The notes: generated by a model not told the origin, from the letters alone. DNA of 64,000 bases from Alphaproteobacteria bacterium (GCA_033344895.1 JAWPMN010000001.1:1550001-1614000), one strand, 5' to 3'; counted from the first letter of the stretch, positions 52,807 to 61,779 are shown. A program made the numbers and translations.

Positions 52807-53703
52807 TCAGGGCAGGGCGTAACGGGATCGCAGGGTCGGTTCCGCCGTATCGCAGGTCACCCGGCCCTCCGCCGTCATCTGAACCAGATGGGCCAGAACC
52901 GACCGCGCCGCGGCGGCGTGCAGCTTTTCCGGCACGTCCCGATACATGGCGGGCACCATCCGGGCGATTACGTCGTATCCCTCGGCGATGCAGGTCAGGA
53001 TCTGGTCCTCCCGATCGCGGCGATGGGCGATGAAGTCCCGCACATGTCGCTGCGGATCGCGGATCGGATTGCCGTGGGTCGGATAATAGACGGCATCGTC
53101 GCGGGTCAGCAGCTTTTCCAGGGAATGCAGATAGGCCGCCATGTCCCCATCGGGCGGCGAGATCACGCTGGTCGACCAGCCCATGACATGATCGCCACTG
53201 AACAGCGCCTTTTCCGCCGGATAGGCGAAACAGAGATGGTTCGAGGTATGGCCGGGGGTAAGCACCGCCTCCACCGACCAGCCGGTCCCGTCGATCCTGT
53301 GGCCGTCCGTCGTGACGATATCCGGCACGAAGTCCCGATCGGCGCCTTCCTCCACCATCTGCCCGTCCCGGTCGCCGCCATGGGGACCGTATCCATAGGT
53401 CGGGGCACCGGTCTCGGCCTTGAGCTCCCGGGCGAGAGGGGAGTGGTCCAGATGGGTGTGGGTGATCAGGATCGCCTCCACCGTCTCCCCCGCCAGCGCC
53501 GCCCGCAGGGCCGCCAGATGACCGGGGTGGCGCGGACCGGGGTCGATTACCGCCACGTGGCCGCGGCCCAGGATATAGGTTCCGGTGCCATAAAAGGTGA
53601 AGGCGCTGGGATTTTCGGCGACAATGCGCCGGACGGTCGGCGTCAGGGACACCGCCTCGCCGTAATGCGGGTCGAACTGCCGGTCAAAAACGGGGGAAGG
53701 CAT
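52807..53703 (-). CDS. Metallo-beta-lactamase-fold hydrolase
   Basis: A protein of 298 residues with the binuclear zinc motif THTHLDH (His82, His84, Asp86, His87). Further ligands are in LTPGHTSNHLCF and FSGDHVMGW, and a C-terminal helical part ends with YRDVPEKLHAAAARSVLAHLVQMTAEGRV. This layout is that of the LACTB2/glyoxalase-II-like group, which includes RNases and thioester hydrolases. The substrate is not known. Confidence 0.88.
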   Translation of the reverse strand: MPSPVFDRQFDPHYGEAVSLTPTVRRIVAENPSAFTFYGTGTYILGRGHVAVIDPGPRHPGHLAALRAALAGETVEAILITHTHLDHSPLARELKAETGAPTYGYGPHGGDRDGQMVEEGADRDFVPDIVTTDGHRIDGTGWSVEAVLTPGHTSNHLCFAYPAEKALFSGDHVMGWSTSVISPPDGDMAAYLHSLEKLLTRDDAVYYPTHGNPIRDPQRHVRDFIAHRRDREDQILTCIAEGYDVIARMVPAMYRDVPEKLHAAAARSVLAHLVQMTAEGRVTCDTAEPTLRSRYALP

Positions 53704-53745
53704 GCGATTTCCGTCTTGGTGAACAGGGAGGCGGGCAGGCCCGGC

Positions 53746-53774
53746 CTTGAGGTTCCGGCCCTAGGAAATTATAT
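53746..53774 (+). promoter_or_regulatory. Candidate heat-shock (RpoH) promoter of htpG
   Basis: CTTGAG (53746-53751), 17-base spacer, TTATAT (53769-53774), followed by CGCG. This matches the alphaproteobacterial sigma-32 pattern (CTTGAA, about 17 bases, CYTATNT). It is 48 bases before the ATG. Confidence 0.5.
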
Positions 53775-53821
53775 CGCGCGGAGAAATTCCAACATTCGAT
53801 TCGGGGAAAAGGACCTACGCC

Positions 53822-55732
53822 ATGGCAAACAAGACCAAGGACAATGCTGCCAAGACCGCCGGTGCCGAGACGATGGGCTTCCAGGCGGAAGTCGGACGGC
53901 TGCTCGATATCGTCGCGAATGCGCTCTATTCCGAGCGGGAGATTTTCCTGCGCGAGCTCATCTCCAACGCCGCCGACGCCTGTGACAAACTGCGCTATCT
54001 GGCCATCGAAACCCCGGCCCTGACAGACGGCGACGCGGACTTCAATATCCGTTTGCGCGCCGACAAGGAGGCCGGGACCCTGACGATTGCCGATAACGGT
54101 GTCGGGATGAGCCGCGAGGAGCTGATCGAGAATCTGGGCACCATCGCCCGCTCCGGCAGCGCGGCCTTCGTCGACAATCTGACCGGCGACAAGAAGAAGG
54201 ATGTCAGCCTGATCGGGCAGTTCGGTGTCGGCTTCTATTCCGGCTACATGGTGTCGACCGAAATGTCGGTACTGTCGAAGCGGGCGGGCGAGGCCGAGGC
54301 CTGGCGCTGGACCTCCGACGGCCGCACCGGCTTTACCATCGAACCGGCGGAGAAGGCCGGCCGCGGGACCGAGATCACGCTGACGCTGAAGGACGATGCG
54401 AAGGAGTTTCTGGAAACCGAAACCCTGCGCCGCATCGTGAAGACCTATTCGGACCATATTCCCTTCCCGATCGAACTGGACGACCCGTCGAAGGAAGCCG
54501 ATGAGGCCGAGCGCCTGAACGAGGCTTCGGCCCTGTGGACGCGGCCGAAATCGGAAATCGACGATCAGCAATATGCCGAATTCTACCGTCACGTCTCTCA
54601 CGGTTTCGACGATCCGTGGCTGACCCTGCATTTCAAGGCGGAGGGCATGATCGAGTATTCCGGCCTGGTCTTCGTGCCGACCGACCGGCCCTTCGACCTG
54701 TTCCACCCGGAGCGGATGTCGAAGCTGAAACTCTACGTCAAACGCGTCTTCATCACCGAGGAATGCGAGGATCTGCTGCCATCCTGGCTGCGCTTCCTGC
54801 GCGGTGTGGTGGACAGTGAGGATTTGCCGCTGAATGTCAGCCGCGAGATGCTGCAGAACAACCCGGTCGTCTCCAAGATCCGCGCCGGGCTGGTCAAGCG
54901 CGTGCTGGGGGAACTGGAGAAGAAGGCCGAGAAGGAACCCGAGTCCTACGCGGAATTCTGGGATCGTTTCGGCCTCGTCATGAAAGAGGGGCTGTATGAA
55001 GGCACTGCTGACAAGGAGCAGCTGCTGAAACTCTGCCGCTTCAAGTCGTCGAAGCGAGACGGCCTGATTTCGCTGGCCCAGTATGTCGAGGAGATGAAGG
55101 AGGGTCAGGACACGATCTACTACATTTCCGGCGACAATATCGACACGCTGAAGAAGAGCCCGCAGCTGGAAGGCTTCGACGCCAAGGGGGTCGAAGTGCT
55201 GCTGATGGCCGATCCGGTCGATGAGTTCTGGCTGCCGATGATCGGCGAGTTCGACGGCAAGCCGTTCAAGTCCGTGACCCGTGGCGGGGCCGATCTGTCC
55301 AAGATCAAGAAGGACGCGGCCAAGGACGAGGAAGACAAGACCGAAGAGGCGGAAAGCGTCGTCGACGGGCTGGTCATCGCCCTGAAACTGGCGCTGGGCG
55401 AGCAGGTGAAGGATGTCCGCGCATCGGACCGCCTGACCAGCAGTGCCGTCTGTCTTGTGGCCGACGACAACGCAATGGACATGCATCTGGAGCGGCTGCT
55501 GAAGCAGCATAACCGCCTGGAGGAAAGCAGCCCGCGTATCCTGGAAATCAACCCGAAGCACGCCCTGATCGCCGCCCTGAACGCGAAGGCCGGCCCCGAC
55601 GGCAAGGGCGACCTGGGCGCCGCCCCGACCCTGCTGCTGGATCAGGCCCGGATCATGGAAGGCGAAACCCTGCCCGACCCGGCCGACTTCGCCCGCAAGA
55701 TGGCCGACGTCATGGCGAAGGCCTTCGGATAG
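53822..55732 (+). CDS. htpG: Chaperone HtpG (Hsp90)
   Basis: HtpG, 636 residues, the cytosolic bacterial Hsp90. The N-terminal GHKL ATPase has ELISNAADACDKLRY, DNGVGMSREEL and IGQFGVGFYSGYMV. The middle domain includes NVSREMLQNNPVVSKIR, and the C-terminal dimerisation domain follows to NPKHALIAAL. A charged DEEDKTEEAESV stretch connects the middle and C-terminal domains. AAAGGA precedes the ATG. Confidence 0.97.
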   Translation: MANKTKDNAAKTAGAETMGFQAEVGRLLDIVANALYSEREIFLRELISNAADACDKLRYLAIETPALTDGDADFNIRLRADKEAGTLTIADNGVGMSREELIENLGTIARSGSAAFVDNLTGDKKKDVSLIGQFGVGFYSGYMVSTEMSVLSKRAGEAEAWRWTSDGRTGFTIEPAEKAGRGTEITLTLKDDAKEFLETETLRRIVKTYSDHIPFPIELDDPSKEADEAERLNEASALWTRPKSEIDDQQYAEFYRHVSHGFDDPWLTLHFKAEGMIEYSGLVFVPTDRPFDLFHPERMSKLKLYVKRVFITEECEDLLPSWLRFLRGVVDSEDLPLNVSREMLQNNPVVSKIRAGLVKRVLGELEKKAEKEPESYAEFWDRFGLVMKEGLYEGTADKEQLLKLCRFKSSKRDGLISLAQYVEEMKEGQDTIYYISGDNIDTLKKSPQLEGFDAKGVEVLLMADPVDEFWLPMIGEFDGKPFKSVTRGGADLSKIKKDAAKDEEDKTEEAESVVDGLVIALKLALGEQVKDVRASDRLTSSAVCLVADDNAMDMHLERLLKQHNRLEESSPRILEINPKHALIAALNAKAGPDGKGDLGAAPTLLLDQARIMEGETLPDPADFARKMADVMAKAFG

Positions 55733-55749
55733 ACCCTCAAGTCAGGGAG

Positions 55750-55832
55750 GTTCCCGCAATCGCAGGAACGCGATCAATGTCGCGTCGTGCTCCTGCGAAA
55801 GCAGGAGCCTTCCCGACACGGCGCCTAGGCGC
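55750..55832. repeat. Inverted-pair palindromic repeat, copy 1 (upstream of the GIY-YIG gene)
   Basis: Element A (55750-55769, GTTCCCGCAATCGCAGGAAC, one mismatch in the stem) and element B (55789-55808, GCTCCTGCGAAAGCAGGAGC) face each other, starts 39 bases apart. The tail CTTCCCGACACGG leads into a perfect 12-bp palindrome, GCGCCTAGGCGC, at 55821-55832. Confidence 0.85.
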
Positions 55833-55856
55833 GAGTAACGCATGATTATCGCCGAG

Positions 55857-55915
55857 GTTCCTGCTTCCGCAGGAACATGGAGGCTGCTGCATCGTGCTCC
55901 TGCGAAGGCAGGAGC
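55857..55915. repeat. Inverted-pair palindromic repeat, copy 2 (directly before the GIY-YIG gene)
   Basis: Element A (55857-55876, GTTCCTGCTTCCGCAGGAAC) and element B (55896-55915, GCTCCTGCGAAGGCAGGAGC), again with starts 39 bases apart. It ends 20 bases before the GIY-YIG ATG. Confidence 0.88.
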
Positions 55916-55935
55916 CTTCGTGGTATCTTCTACCC

Positions 55936-56220
55936 ATGGTCGCACACGTCTACATCCTGGCATCGAAGAAAGACGGTGCCCTGTATATCGGCGTGACGAC
56001 ACAGCTCGCCCAGCGCATGGAGCAACATGCGGCCGGTGTCATTGGCCATACCGCCCGATACAACATTCGCCATCTCGTCCATCTGGAAGAGTTTGAGAAT
56101 CTGCAGGATGCCCGCGAAAGGGAATGGCGGCTCAAGAAATGGAAGCGGGCGTGGAAGGTGGAGTTGATCGAGGCCGGCAACCCAGATTGGCGTGACCTGC
56201 GATCTGAGATCCGCGCTTAA
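55936..56220 (+). CDS. Single-domain GIY-YIG nuclease
   Basis: A small nuclease of 94 residues: HVYILASKKDGALYIGVTTQLAQRMEQH carries the GIY-YIG pair (Tyr6-Ile-Leu and Tyr17-Ile-Gly), Arg27, and AREREWRLKKWKRAW with the conserved Glu (61 or 63). This is the stand-alone family of about 90-100 residues found in many copies in alphaproteobacteria; its biological role is not known to me. No ribosome site precedes ATG 55936. The gene is 20 bases after repeat copy 2 and 9 bases before copy 3, so it and the repeats look like one unit. Confidence 0.9.
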   Translation: MVAHVYILASKKDGALYIGVTTQLAQRMEQHAAGVIGHTARYNIRHLVHLEEFENLQDAREREWRLKKWKRAWKVELIEAGNPDWRDLRSEIRA

Positions 56221-56229
56221 GGCAGGAAG

Positions 56230-56288
56230 GTTCCAGCTTTCGCAGGAACACGGTAGTGGCTTTGGCGCGCTCCTGTGGAAGCAGGAGC
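56230..56288. repeat. Inverted-pair palindromic repeat, copy 3 (directly after the GIY-YIG gene)
   Basis: Element A (56230-56249, GTTCCAGCTTTCGCAGGAAC) and element B (56269-56288, GCTCCTGTGGAAGCAGGAGC), starts 39 bases apart. The tail CTTCTCGACACCGGCGCTAG resembles that of copy 1. Confidence 0.87.
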
Positions 56289-56318
56289 CTTCTCGACACC
56301 GGCGCTAGCCGCATACAA

Positions 56319-56348
56319 AAACCCCCGGCCCATCGGACCGGGGGTTTT
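56319..56348. terminator. Intrinsic terminator for pnp (two-way)
   Basis: ACCCCCGG (56321-56328) pairs with CCGGGGGT (56338-56345) round a 9-base loop. TTTTTG follows on the minus strand and TTTTC on the plus strand. It ends pnp and any transcript from htpG or the GIY-YIG gene. Confidence 0.9.
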
Positions 56349-56369
56349 CGCTAATCCATGGCCGAAGCC

Positions 56370-58565
56370 TCAGTCGCGGTCGCGACGCGGACGGCGCGGG
56401 CGGCGGTCGCCGCCGCCTTCACGGTCTTCGCGCGGGGCGCGTTCCGGCTTTTCGAGCGTATGCTCGATATCCTCACCGGATTCCTGATCGACGCAGCGCA
56501 TCGACAGGCGGACCTTGCCGCGTTCGTCCATGCCGAGGCACTTCACCCAGACTTCGTCGCCTTCATTGGCAACGTCGGTAACCTGGGCGGTGCGGCCGAC
56601 CTGAAGCTCGGAGATGTGCACCAGACCGTCGCGGCCCGGCATGAAGTTCACGAAGGCGCCGAAGTCCATGACCTTGACGACCTTGCCGCGATAGACCTTC
56701 CCCGGCTCCGGCTCGGCGACGATCGACTGAATCCAGTCGACGGCCTTCTGACCGGCTTCGGCATCGACCGACGCGACCTTGATCGTGCCGTCGTCTTCGA
56801 TGTCGACCTTGGCACCGGTGACTTCGCAGATCTCACGGATGACCTTGCCGCCGGTCCCGATGACTTCGCGGATCTTGTCCTTGTTGATCTGGAAGGTGAC
56901 GATGCGCGGGGCGTTCTGGGACACGCCTTCGCGGCCCGCGGTGATCGCCTTCGCCATTTCGCCGAGGATGTGCAGACGGCCCTGCTTCGCCTGGGCGATG
57001 GCCGTGCGCATGATGTCTTCGGTGATGGACGTGATCTTGATGTCCATCTGCAGCGAGGTGATGCCTTCCTCGGTCCCGGCGACCTTGAAGTCCATGTCGC
57101 CCAGGTGATCTTCGTCACCCAGGATGTCCGACAGGACCGCAACGCCGTCGTCTTCCTTGATCAGGCCCATGGCGATGCCGGCGCAGGGCTTCGGCAGCGG
57201 GACGCCCGCATCCATCAGCGACATCGACGTGCCGCAGACGGTGGCCATGGAGGAGGACCCGTTGGATTCGGTGATCTCGGAGACCACGCGGATCGTGTAG
57301 GGGAAGTCTTCCTTGGACGGCATGATCGGGTTCAGCGCGCGCCAGGCCAGCTTGCCATGGCCGATTTCGCGGCGGCCCGGGGGACCCATGCGGCCCGCTT
57401 CACCGACCGAGTAGGGCGGGAAGTTGTAGTGCAGCATGAAGTGCTGACGGGATTCGCCGTCCAGCGCGTCGATGATCTGCTCGTCCTGACCGGTGCCCAG
57501 CGTGGTGACGACCAGCGCCTGGGTTTCACCACGGGTGAACAGGGCCGAACCATGGGCGCGCGGCAGGATGCCGACTTCGCCGACGATCGGGCGGACCTGA
57601 TCGGTCTTGCGGCCGTCGATGCGTTCGCCGGTCTTCAGGATGTTGCCGCGAACGACGTCCTTTTCCAGGTCCTTGAACAGCTTTGCCGCCAGCGCGACGT
57701 CCAGCTCTTCTTCCTCGATCTTCGCCAGGGCCTCGGCCTTGGCGGCGGCGACCGCTTCGACACGGTCCTGCTTCTTCTGGATCGAATAGGCGGCACGCAG
57801 CGGATCCATCGCGATTTCGCGCAAACGGGCATCGACCGCGGCAATGTTCGGATCCGGCGCCGGCAGTTCGAAGGGCTCCTTCGCCGCCGATTCCGCCAGG
57901 TCGATGATCAGATCGATCACCGGCTGGATTTCGCGATGCGCGAACATGACGGCTTCCAGCATGGTTTCTTCCGACAGCTCCTGGGCTTCGGATTCGACCA
58001 TCAGGACGCCTTCCTGGGTGCCGGCAACGACGAGATCCAGGCTGCTGTCTTCCTTGACCTGGGTCATGGTCGGGTTGGCGACCAGCTCACCGTCGATATA
58101 GCCGATGCGGATGCCGCCGATCGGACCCATGAACGGCGCGCCGGAGATCGTCAGCGCCGCGGAGGCGCCGACCATGGCGACCATGTCCGGATCGTTTTCC
58201 AGATCGTGGCTCAGCACCGTGCAGACGACCTGAACCTCGTTCTTGAAGCCCGGCACGAACAGCGGGCGGATCGGGCGATCGATGAGGCGCGAGGTCAGCG
58301 TTTCCTTTTCCGACGGACGGGCTTCGCGCTTGAAGAAGCCGCCCGGGATCTTGCCGGCCGCATAGGTCTTTTCCTGATAGTGGACCGACAGCGGGAAGAA
58401 GTCCTGGCCGGGCTTTTCCGCCTTGGCGAAGGTCACGGCGCACAGAACGGAGGTCTCGCCATAGGTGGCGAGCACCGCGCCGTCGGCCTGGCGGGCGATC
58501 TTGCCCGTTTCCAGCGTCAGGGTGCGGCCGCACCATTCCATCGATTTCTTGTGGATTTCAAACAT
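56370..58565 (-). CDS. pnp: Polyribonucleotide nucleotidyltransferase
   Basis: PNPase, 731 residues, 3'-5' phosphorolytic RNase and part of the degradosome. Two RNase PH-like cores are seen: [32 protein letters not shown] at the start, and [30 protein letters not shown] with [12 protein letters not shown] in the second. A KH domain ([32 protein letters not shown]) and an S1 domain ([33 protein letters not shown]) follow, with an Arg/Asp-rich tail. It comes after rpsO, with a terminator-like hairpin between. Confidence 0.98.
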   Translation of the reverse strand: MFEIHKKSMEWCGRTLTLETGKIARQADGAVLATYGETSVLCAVTFAKAEKPGQDFFPLSVHYQEKTYAAGKIPGGFFKREARPSEKETLTSRLIDRPIRPLFVPGFKNEVQVVCTVLSHDLENDPDMVAMVGASAALTISGAPFMGPIGGIRIGYIDGELVANPTMTQVKEDSSLDLVVAGTQEGVLMVESEAQELSEETMLEAVMFAHREIQPVIDLIIDLAESAAKEPFELPAPDPNIAAVDARLREIAMDPLRAAYSIQKKQDRVEAVAAAKAEALAKIEEEELDVALAAKLFKDLEKDVVRGNILKTGERIDGRKTDQVRPIVGEVGILPRAHGSALFTRGETQALVVTTLGTGQDEQIIDALDGESRQHFMLHYNFPPYSVGEAGRMGPPGRREIGHGKLAWRALNPIMPSKEDFPYTIRVVSEITESNGSSSMATVCGTSMSLMDAGVPLPKPCAGIAMGLIKEDDGVAVLSDILGDEDHLGDMDFKVAGTEEGITSLQMDIKITSITEDIMRTAIAQAKQGRLHILGEMAKAITAGREGVSQNAPRIVTFQINKDKIREVIGTGGKVIREICEVTGAKVDIEDDGTIKVASVDAEAGQKAVDWIQSIVAEPEPGKVYRGKVVKVMDFGAFVNFMPGRDGLVHISELQVGRTAQVTDVANEGDEVWVKCLGMDERGKVRLSMRCVDQESGEDIEHTLEKPERAPREDREGGGDRRPRRPRRDRD

Positions 58566-58888
58566 GTGGAAAAGTTTTCCTTCTCTTTCCAGTCACATAC
58601 GACGATGCCGGGCCCTTGCCCGGTATCGCTCGGCGGAACATCCTGGAATGCATCGAATGCCATAGCGGAACCCGGGCACCCACGACGTCCTGGCCCGGAT
58701 CGGTCTAGCGCGGATCGTCGGACTCGACCGTCCGGATCCTGGTATCGCTGTCCCGCTCTTCGATGATCCCCTTTCGGCATTCCGCCTGGGATGGGTTTCG
58801 TGTCGTATCCGGCTCGGCCAGCCCGGGCGAAAACCCAAAACGAGTTAGGGCGCGGACCCTGTCGGAGCCGCGCCCTAGCCGAAATCTC
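58566..58888. other. rpsO-pnp intergenic region (323 bases)
   Basis: No gene seen. At its rpsO end it contains the terminator at 58831-58877 (separate entry). The remaining 265 bases hold GC-rich stretches and the pnp leader. In E. coli this region carries the pnp promoter and an RNase III site for autoregulation; no clear promoter was placed here. Confidence 0.5.
58831..58877 (-). terminator. Terminator between rpsO and pnp
   Basis: On the minus strand, TAGGGCGCGG (58877-58868) pairs with CCGCGCCCTA (58855-58846), a perfect 10-bp stem with a 12-base loop. It is followed by TTTTGGGTTTT (58841-58831). The T-run is interrupted, so some read-through into pnp is likely. Confidence 0.75.
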
Positions 58889-59158
58889 TTAGCGGCGGAT
58901 ACCCAGCCGGCCAATGATGTCCTTGTACCGCTGCTCGTTCTTCTTCTTGACGTAGTCCAGAAGACGGCGGCGCTTACCGACCATGATCAGCAATCCGCGG
59001 CGGGAGTGGAAGTCCTTCTTATGGGTCTTCAGGTGTTCGGTCAGGTTGTTGATCCGTTCGGTCAGAACCGCGACCTGCACTTCGGGCGAACCGGTGTCGC
59101 CTTCCTTGGCCTGAAATTCACCGATAAGTTCGGTCTTCTTTTCCTGCGTAATCGACAT
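58889..59158 (-). CDS. rpsO: 30S ribosomal protein S15
   Basis: S15, 89 residues, the usual length. [69 protein letters not shown] and [13 protein letters not shown] match the family throughout. ATG 59158 is used; a longer frame from 59179 adds seven residues not found in S15. AAGGAATGAG is a plausible ribosome site. It lies between truB and pnp, their normal order. Confidence 0.99.
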   Translation of the reverse strand: MSITQEKKTELIGEFQAKEGDTGSPEVQVAVLTERINNLTEHLKTHKKDFHSRRGLLIMVGKRRRLLDYVKKKNEQRYKDIIGRLGIRR

Positions 59159-59204
59159 CGTGTACTCATTCCTTCTCACGGTATCTGGTTCGATCGATCC
59201 CTAG

Positions 59205-60131
59205 TCAGCGGTTCAGCACGCGCACGGGGCGAATTTCGCCTTTTCCGTATCGGGCCAGCGCCACGGCCTCTTCGCCGCAGAACGCCACGACCTCATCCCC
59301 GTCCTTCAGGTCGGCGATGCGCGCCAAGTCCACCTTTCGGAGAAGCGGGACCGGCTGCCCATTTCTCAGGCGGACCGTCTCCACTTCGCTCAAGACCATC
59401 GCCGGGATACCGTCCAGCGCGGCCTCAATCGCGAGCAGGCCCCGCGATTGGCCGGGCTTATGCCCGATCTCTGCCAGTGCATCAAGCGAAATTGCTTGGT
59501 TTTCCGCGAAGGGACCGACCCTCGTCCGCCGCAGGGCGGTCAGGCTGCCGACCGTCCCCACAGCCTGTGCCAGATCGCGGCCCAGGGACCGGATATAGGT
59601 GCCCTTGCCGCAATCGACCTCAAACACGCCATGATCGGCATCGGGACGGTCGATCAGGCGCAGCGCATCGATGCGCACGCGGCGTGGCTGCATTTCGACC
59701 GTCTCGCCGGCCCGCACCCGGTCATAGGCCCGCTTTCCGCCCATCTTGATGGCCGAATAGGCCGGTGGAATCTGATCGATTTCGCCCAGAAAACCGGACA
59801 GGGCCGCCTCGATCGCCGCGTCGTCGGGACGAGCATCGGAGGTCGCCACCGTTTCGCCTTCCGGATCCAGCGTTTCCGTTTCCACACCGAAACGAAGGGT
59901 GAAGCGGTAGGACTTGGCCCCGTCCATCACGTATTGCACGGTCTTTGTCGCCTCGCCCAACGCGATCGGCAGCAGCCCGGTCGCGAACGGGTCCAGCGTC
60001 CCGCCATGGCCCGCCTTCCGGGCGTTCAGCGTGCGGCGCACCGCCGATACGGCATCGGTCGACCCCATGCCTTCCGGCTTGTCCAGCACGACCCAGCCGT
60101 GGACCGGGTCTCCCTTCTTGCGCTTCGCCAT
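59205..60131 (-). CDS. truB: tRNA pseudouridine(55) synthase
   Basis: TruB, 308 residues, makes Psi55 in the T-loop of tRNAs. The N-terminal WVVLDKPEGMGSTDAVSAVRR and HGGTLDPFATGLLPIALGEATKTVQYV hold the catalytic Asp in GTLDPFA. IPPAYSAIKMGGKRAYDRVRAGE, FEVDCGKGTYIRSLGRDLA and a C-terminal PUA-like domain follow. ATG 60131 has AAAGGA before it; an in-frame start at 60197 is less likely. It is divergent from the amine oxidase gene (144 bases). Confidence 0.97.
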   Translation of the reverse strand: MAKRKKGDPVHGWVVLDKPEGMGSTDAVSAVRRTLNARKAGHGGTLDPFATGLLPIALGEATKTVQYVMDGAKSYRFTLRFGVETETLDPEGETVATSDARPDDAAIEAALSGFLGEIDQIPPAYSAIKMGGKRAYDRVRAGETVEMQPRRVRIDALRLIDRPDADHGVFEVDCGKGTYIRSLGRDLAQAVGTVGSLTALRRTRVGPFAENQAISLDALAEIGHKPGQSRGLLAIEAALDGIPAMVLSEVETVRLRNGQPVPLLRKVDLARIADLKDGDEVVAFCGEEAVALARYGKGEIRPVRVLNR

Positions 60132-60275
60132 TGCTCGTCCTTTCACAGGGCCGGCTTTCGCAGGGCCGGGCGCTAGGTATCCGCCCGGGCCATGCAATGC
60201 AATGGATGTTTCGCTTTGGCCGCGGCGGTTTCCGGCCTAGTCTGGCGCATTGATACACGCAAGGGGGAATGGGAC

Positions 60276-61658
60276 ATGGCGCAACAGCGATACGATCGCC
60301 GGTTTTTTCTGAAGGCGGCGCTGTTCGCGTCGGGGGCGTTGGCAGCGACACCCATGGGCCGGGCAAGGGCCCAGACGCTGGCCGGCAAGACGGTCATCGT
60401 CGTCGGGGCCGGCGTCGCCGGGCTCGGCGCCGCGCGGGCGCTGAAGAACCAGGGCGCGACGGTGATCGTGCTGGAAGCGAAGGACAAGATCGGGGGCCGG
60501 TTGTCCACCGACTGGGCGCTGGGAGACGACGCACCGTTCGAAGTCGGTGCCGGCTGGATCCACGGCCCGTCCGACGAAAACCCGGCGAAACAGCTGACCG
60601 ACGCCGTAGGCAGCACGTATTTCGTCACCGATGACGACAACCTGACGGTTTTCTCGGCCGACGGCACCGAATGGGACGACGAAGAGGTCGAGGAAGTAGC
60701 CGAGGAGTGGGCCGAAGCGATTTGGAAGGTCGACAGCGAGTTGGAATACAATGATCGCCGCAGCCTGCGCGACGCGATCCGAGACCTCTACCCGTCCGCG
60801 CTGAACGAGCCCGGGGTGCTCTGGGCGCTCTCCGCCTTCACCGAATTCTCGAAAGGCGCGCCGATCGAAGATCTGTCCGCCGTCTACCACGACGATGACG
60901 AGGTTTATGACGGGGCCGACGTCGTGGTCGCGAACGGATACGATTCTCTGCTGGCGCCCTTGGCCGAGGGGCTGGATATCCGCACCGGCACGCCGGTCGA
61001 ATGGATCTGGTACGACGAAGGTGAAGGCGTCGAGGTCGGTTTCGGGGATGAGAAGATCGAAGGCGACTACGTGATCTGCAGCGTCCCGCTCGGCGTTCTG
61101 AAGAAGGGCGCCATCGAATTCGAACCGGCGCTGCCCAGCGACGTACAAAGCGATATCGACGGGCTGGGCTTCGGTTCCGTCACCAAGCTGGCCCTTAAGT
61201 TCGAACGGCCTTTCTGGGATATCGAGACCCAGTATTTCGGCATCATCACGGAAGAGAAAGGGCGCTGGAACTACTGGCTGAACTACCGGACCTTCAGTAA
61301 GGAGAACGTCCTGCTGGGCCTCAGCGTCGGGGCCTATGCGCCGGTCGCCGACGCGATGACCGACGAACAGATGAAAGCGGACGGGCTGGAGGTGCTGCGC
61401 GGCGTCTGGGGCGATGCGGTGGCCGAGCCGACCCAGATGCTCGCCACCCATTGGTCCCTGGACCCGTATGCCCTGGGCGCCTACGCCTATCCCCGTCCCG
61501 GCGGCCGGCCGAGCCAGTTCAACGATCTGCAGGACCCGATCGAGGACCGGCTCTTCCTCTGCGGCGAGCACACCACCTTCGAATATGCCGGCACCATTCA
61601 CGGCGCCTATATGAGCGGCCTGCGCGCGGCAGAAGCGGTGATCGACGAGGCGGGTTGA
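60276..61658 (+). CDS. Tat-exported FAD-dependent amine oxidase
   Basis: A protein of 460 residues. The N-terminus has a twin-arginine signal, RRFFLK at 8-13, and a hydrophobic stretch (AALFASGALAATPMGRARAQ). The FAD site VIVVGAGVAGLGAARALKNQGATVIVLEAKDKIGGRL (Gly44-x-Gly46-xx-Gly49) follows. The C-terminal FAD segment CGEHTTFEYAGTIHGAYMSGLRAAEAVI is typical of polyamine/monoamine oxidases. The substrate is probably a polyamine or other amine, oxidised in the periplasm. AAGGGGG precedes ATG 60276. Confidence 0.9.
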   Translation: MAQQRYDRRFFLKAALFASGALAATPMGRARAQTLAGKTVIVVGAGVAGLGAARALKNQGATVIVLEAKDKIGGRLSTDWALGDDAPFEVGAGWIHGPSDENPAKQLTDAVGSTYFVTDDDNLTVFSADGTEWDDEEVEEVAEEWAEAIWKVDSELEYNDRRSLRDAIRDLYPSALNEPGVLWALSAFTEFSKGAPIEDLSAVYHDDDEVYDGADVVVANGYDSLLAPLAEGLDIRTGTPVEWIWYDEGEGVEVGFGDEKIEGDYVICSVPLGVLKKGAIEFEPALPSDVQSDIDGLGFGSVTKLALKFERPFWDIETQYFGIITEEKGRWNYWLNYRTFSKENVLLGLSVGAYAPVADAMTDEQMKADGLEVLRGVWGDAVAEPTQMLATHWSLDPYALGAYAYPRPGGRPSQFNDLQDPIEDRLFLCGEHTTFEYAGTIHGAYMSGLRAAEAVIDEAG

Positions 61659-61685
61659 GGTCCAACCGGCACGTTGGCCCGCGAG

Positions 61686-61756
61686 GTTCCTGCTTTCGCA
61701 GGAACTCGGTCAGTGAGGCGGCACGATACAGGGCGTGCTCCTGCGAAAGCAGGAGA
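61686..61756. repeat. Inverted-pair palindromic repeat, copy 4 (without a nuclease gene)
   Basis: Element A (61686-61705, GTTCCTGCTTTCGCAGGAAC) and element B (61737-61756, GCTCCTGCGAAAGCAGGAGA), starts 51 bases apart instead of 39. It lies between the convergent amine oxidase and ask genes. It is the same family as copies 1-3 near the GIY-YIG gene. Confidence 0.85.
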
Positions 61757-61779
61757 CTTGTTGACCCTTCATCCGCCGG

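Noticed and set aside
55750-56288. CRISPR array from the regular palindromes
   Set aside because: Only three pairs, inverted rather than direct, with a gene between them and no cas genes nearby.
56358-58766. 800-codon open frame opposite pnp
   Set aside because: Shadow of pnp; the sequence is rich in Asp/Gly/Arg with no known motif.
60145-60170. Another palindrome copy before truB (GGCCGGCTTTCGC...)
   Set aside because: Only the CTTTCGC core fits; the arms do not match either repeat family.
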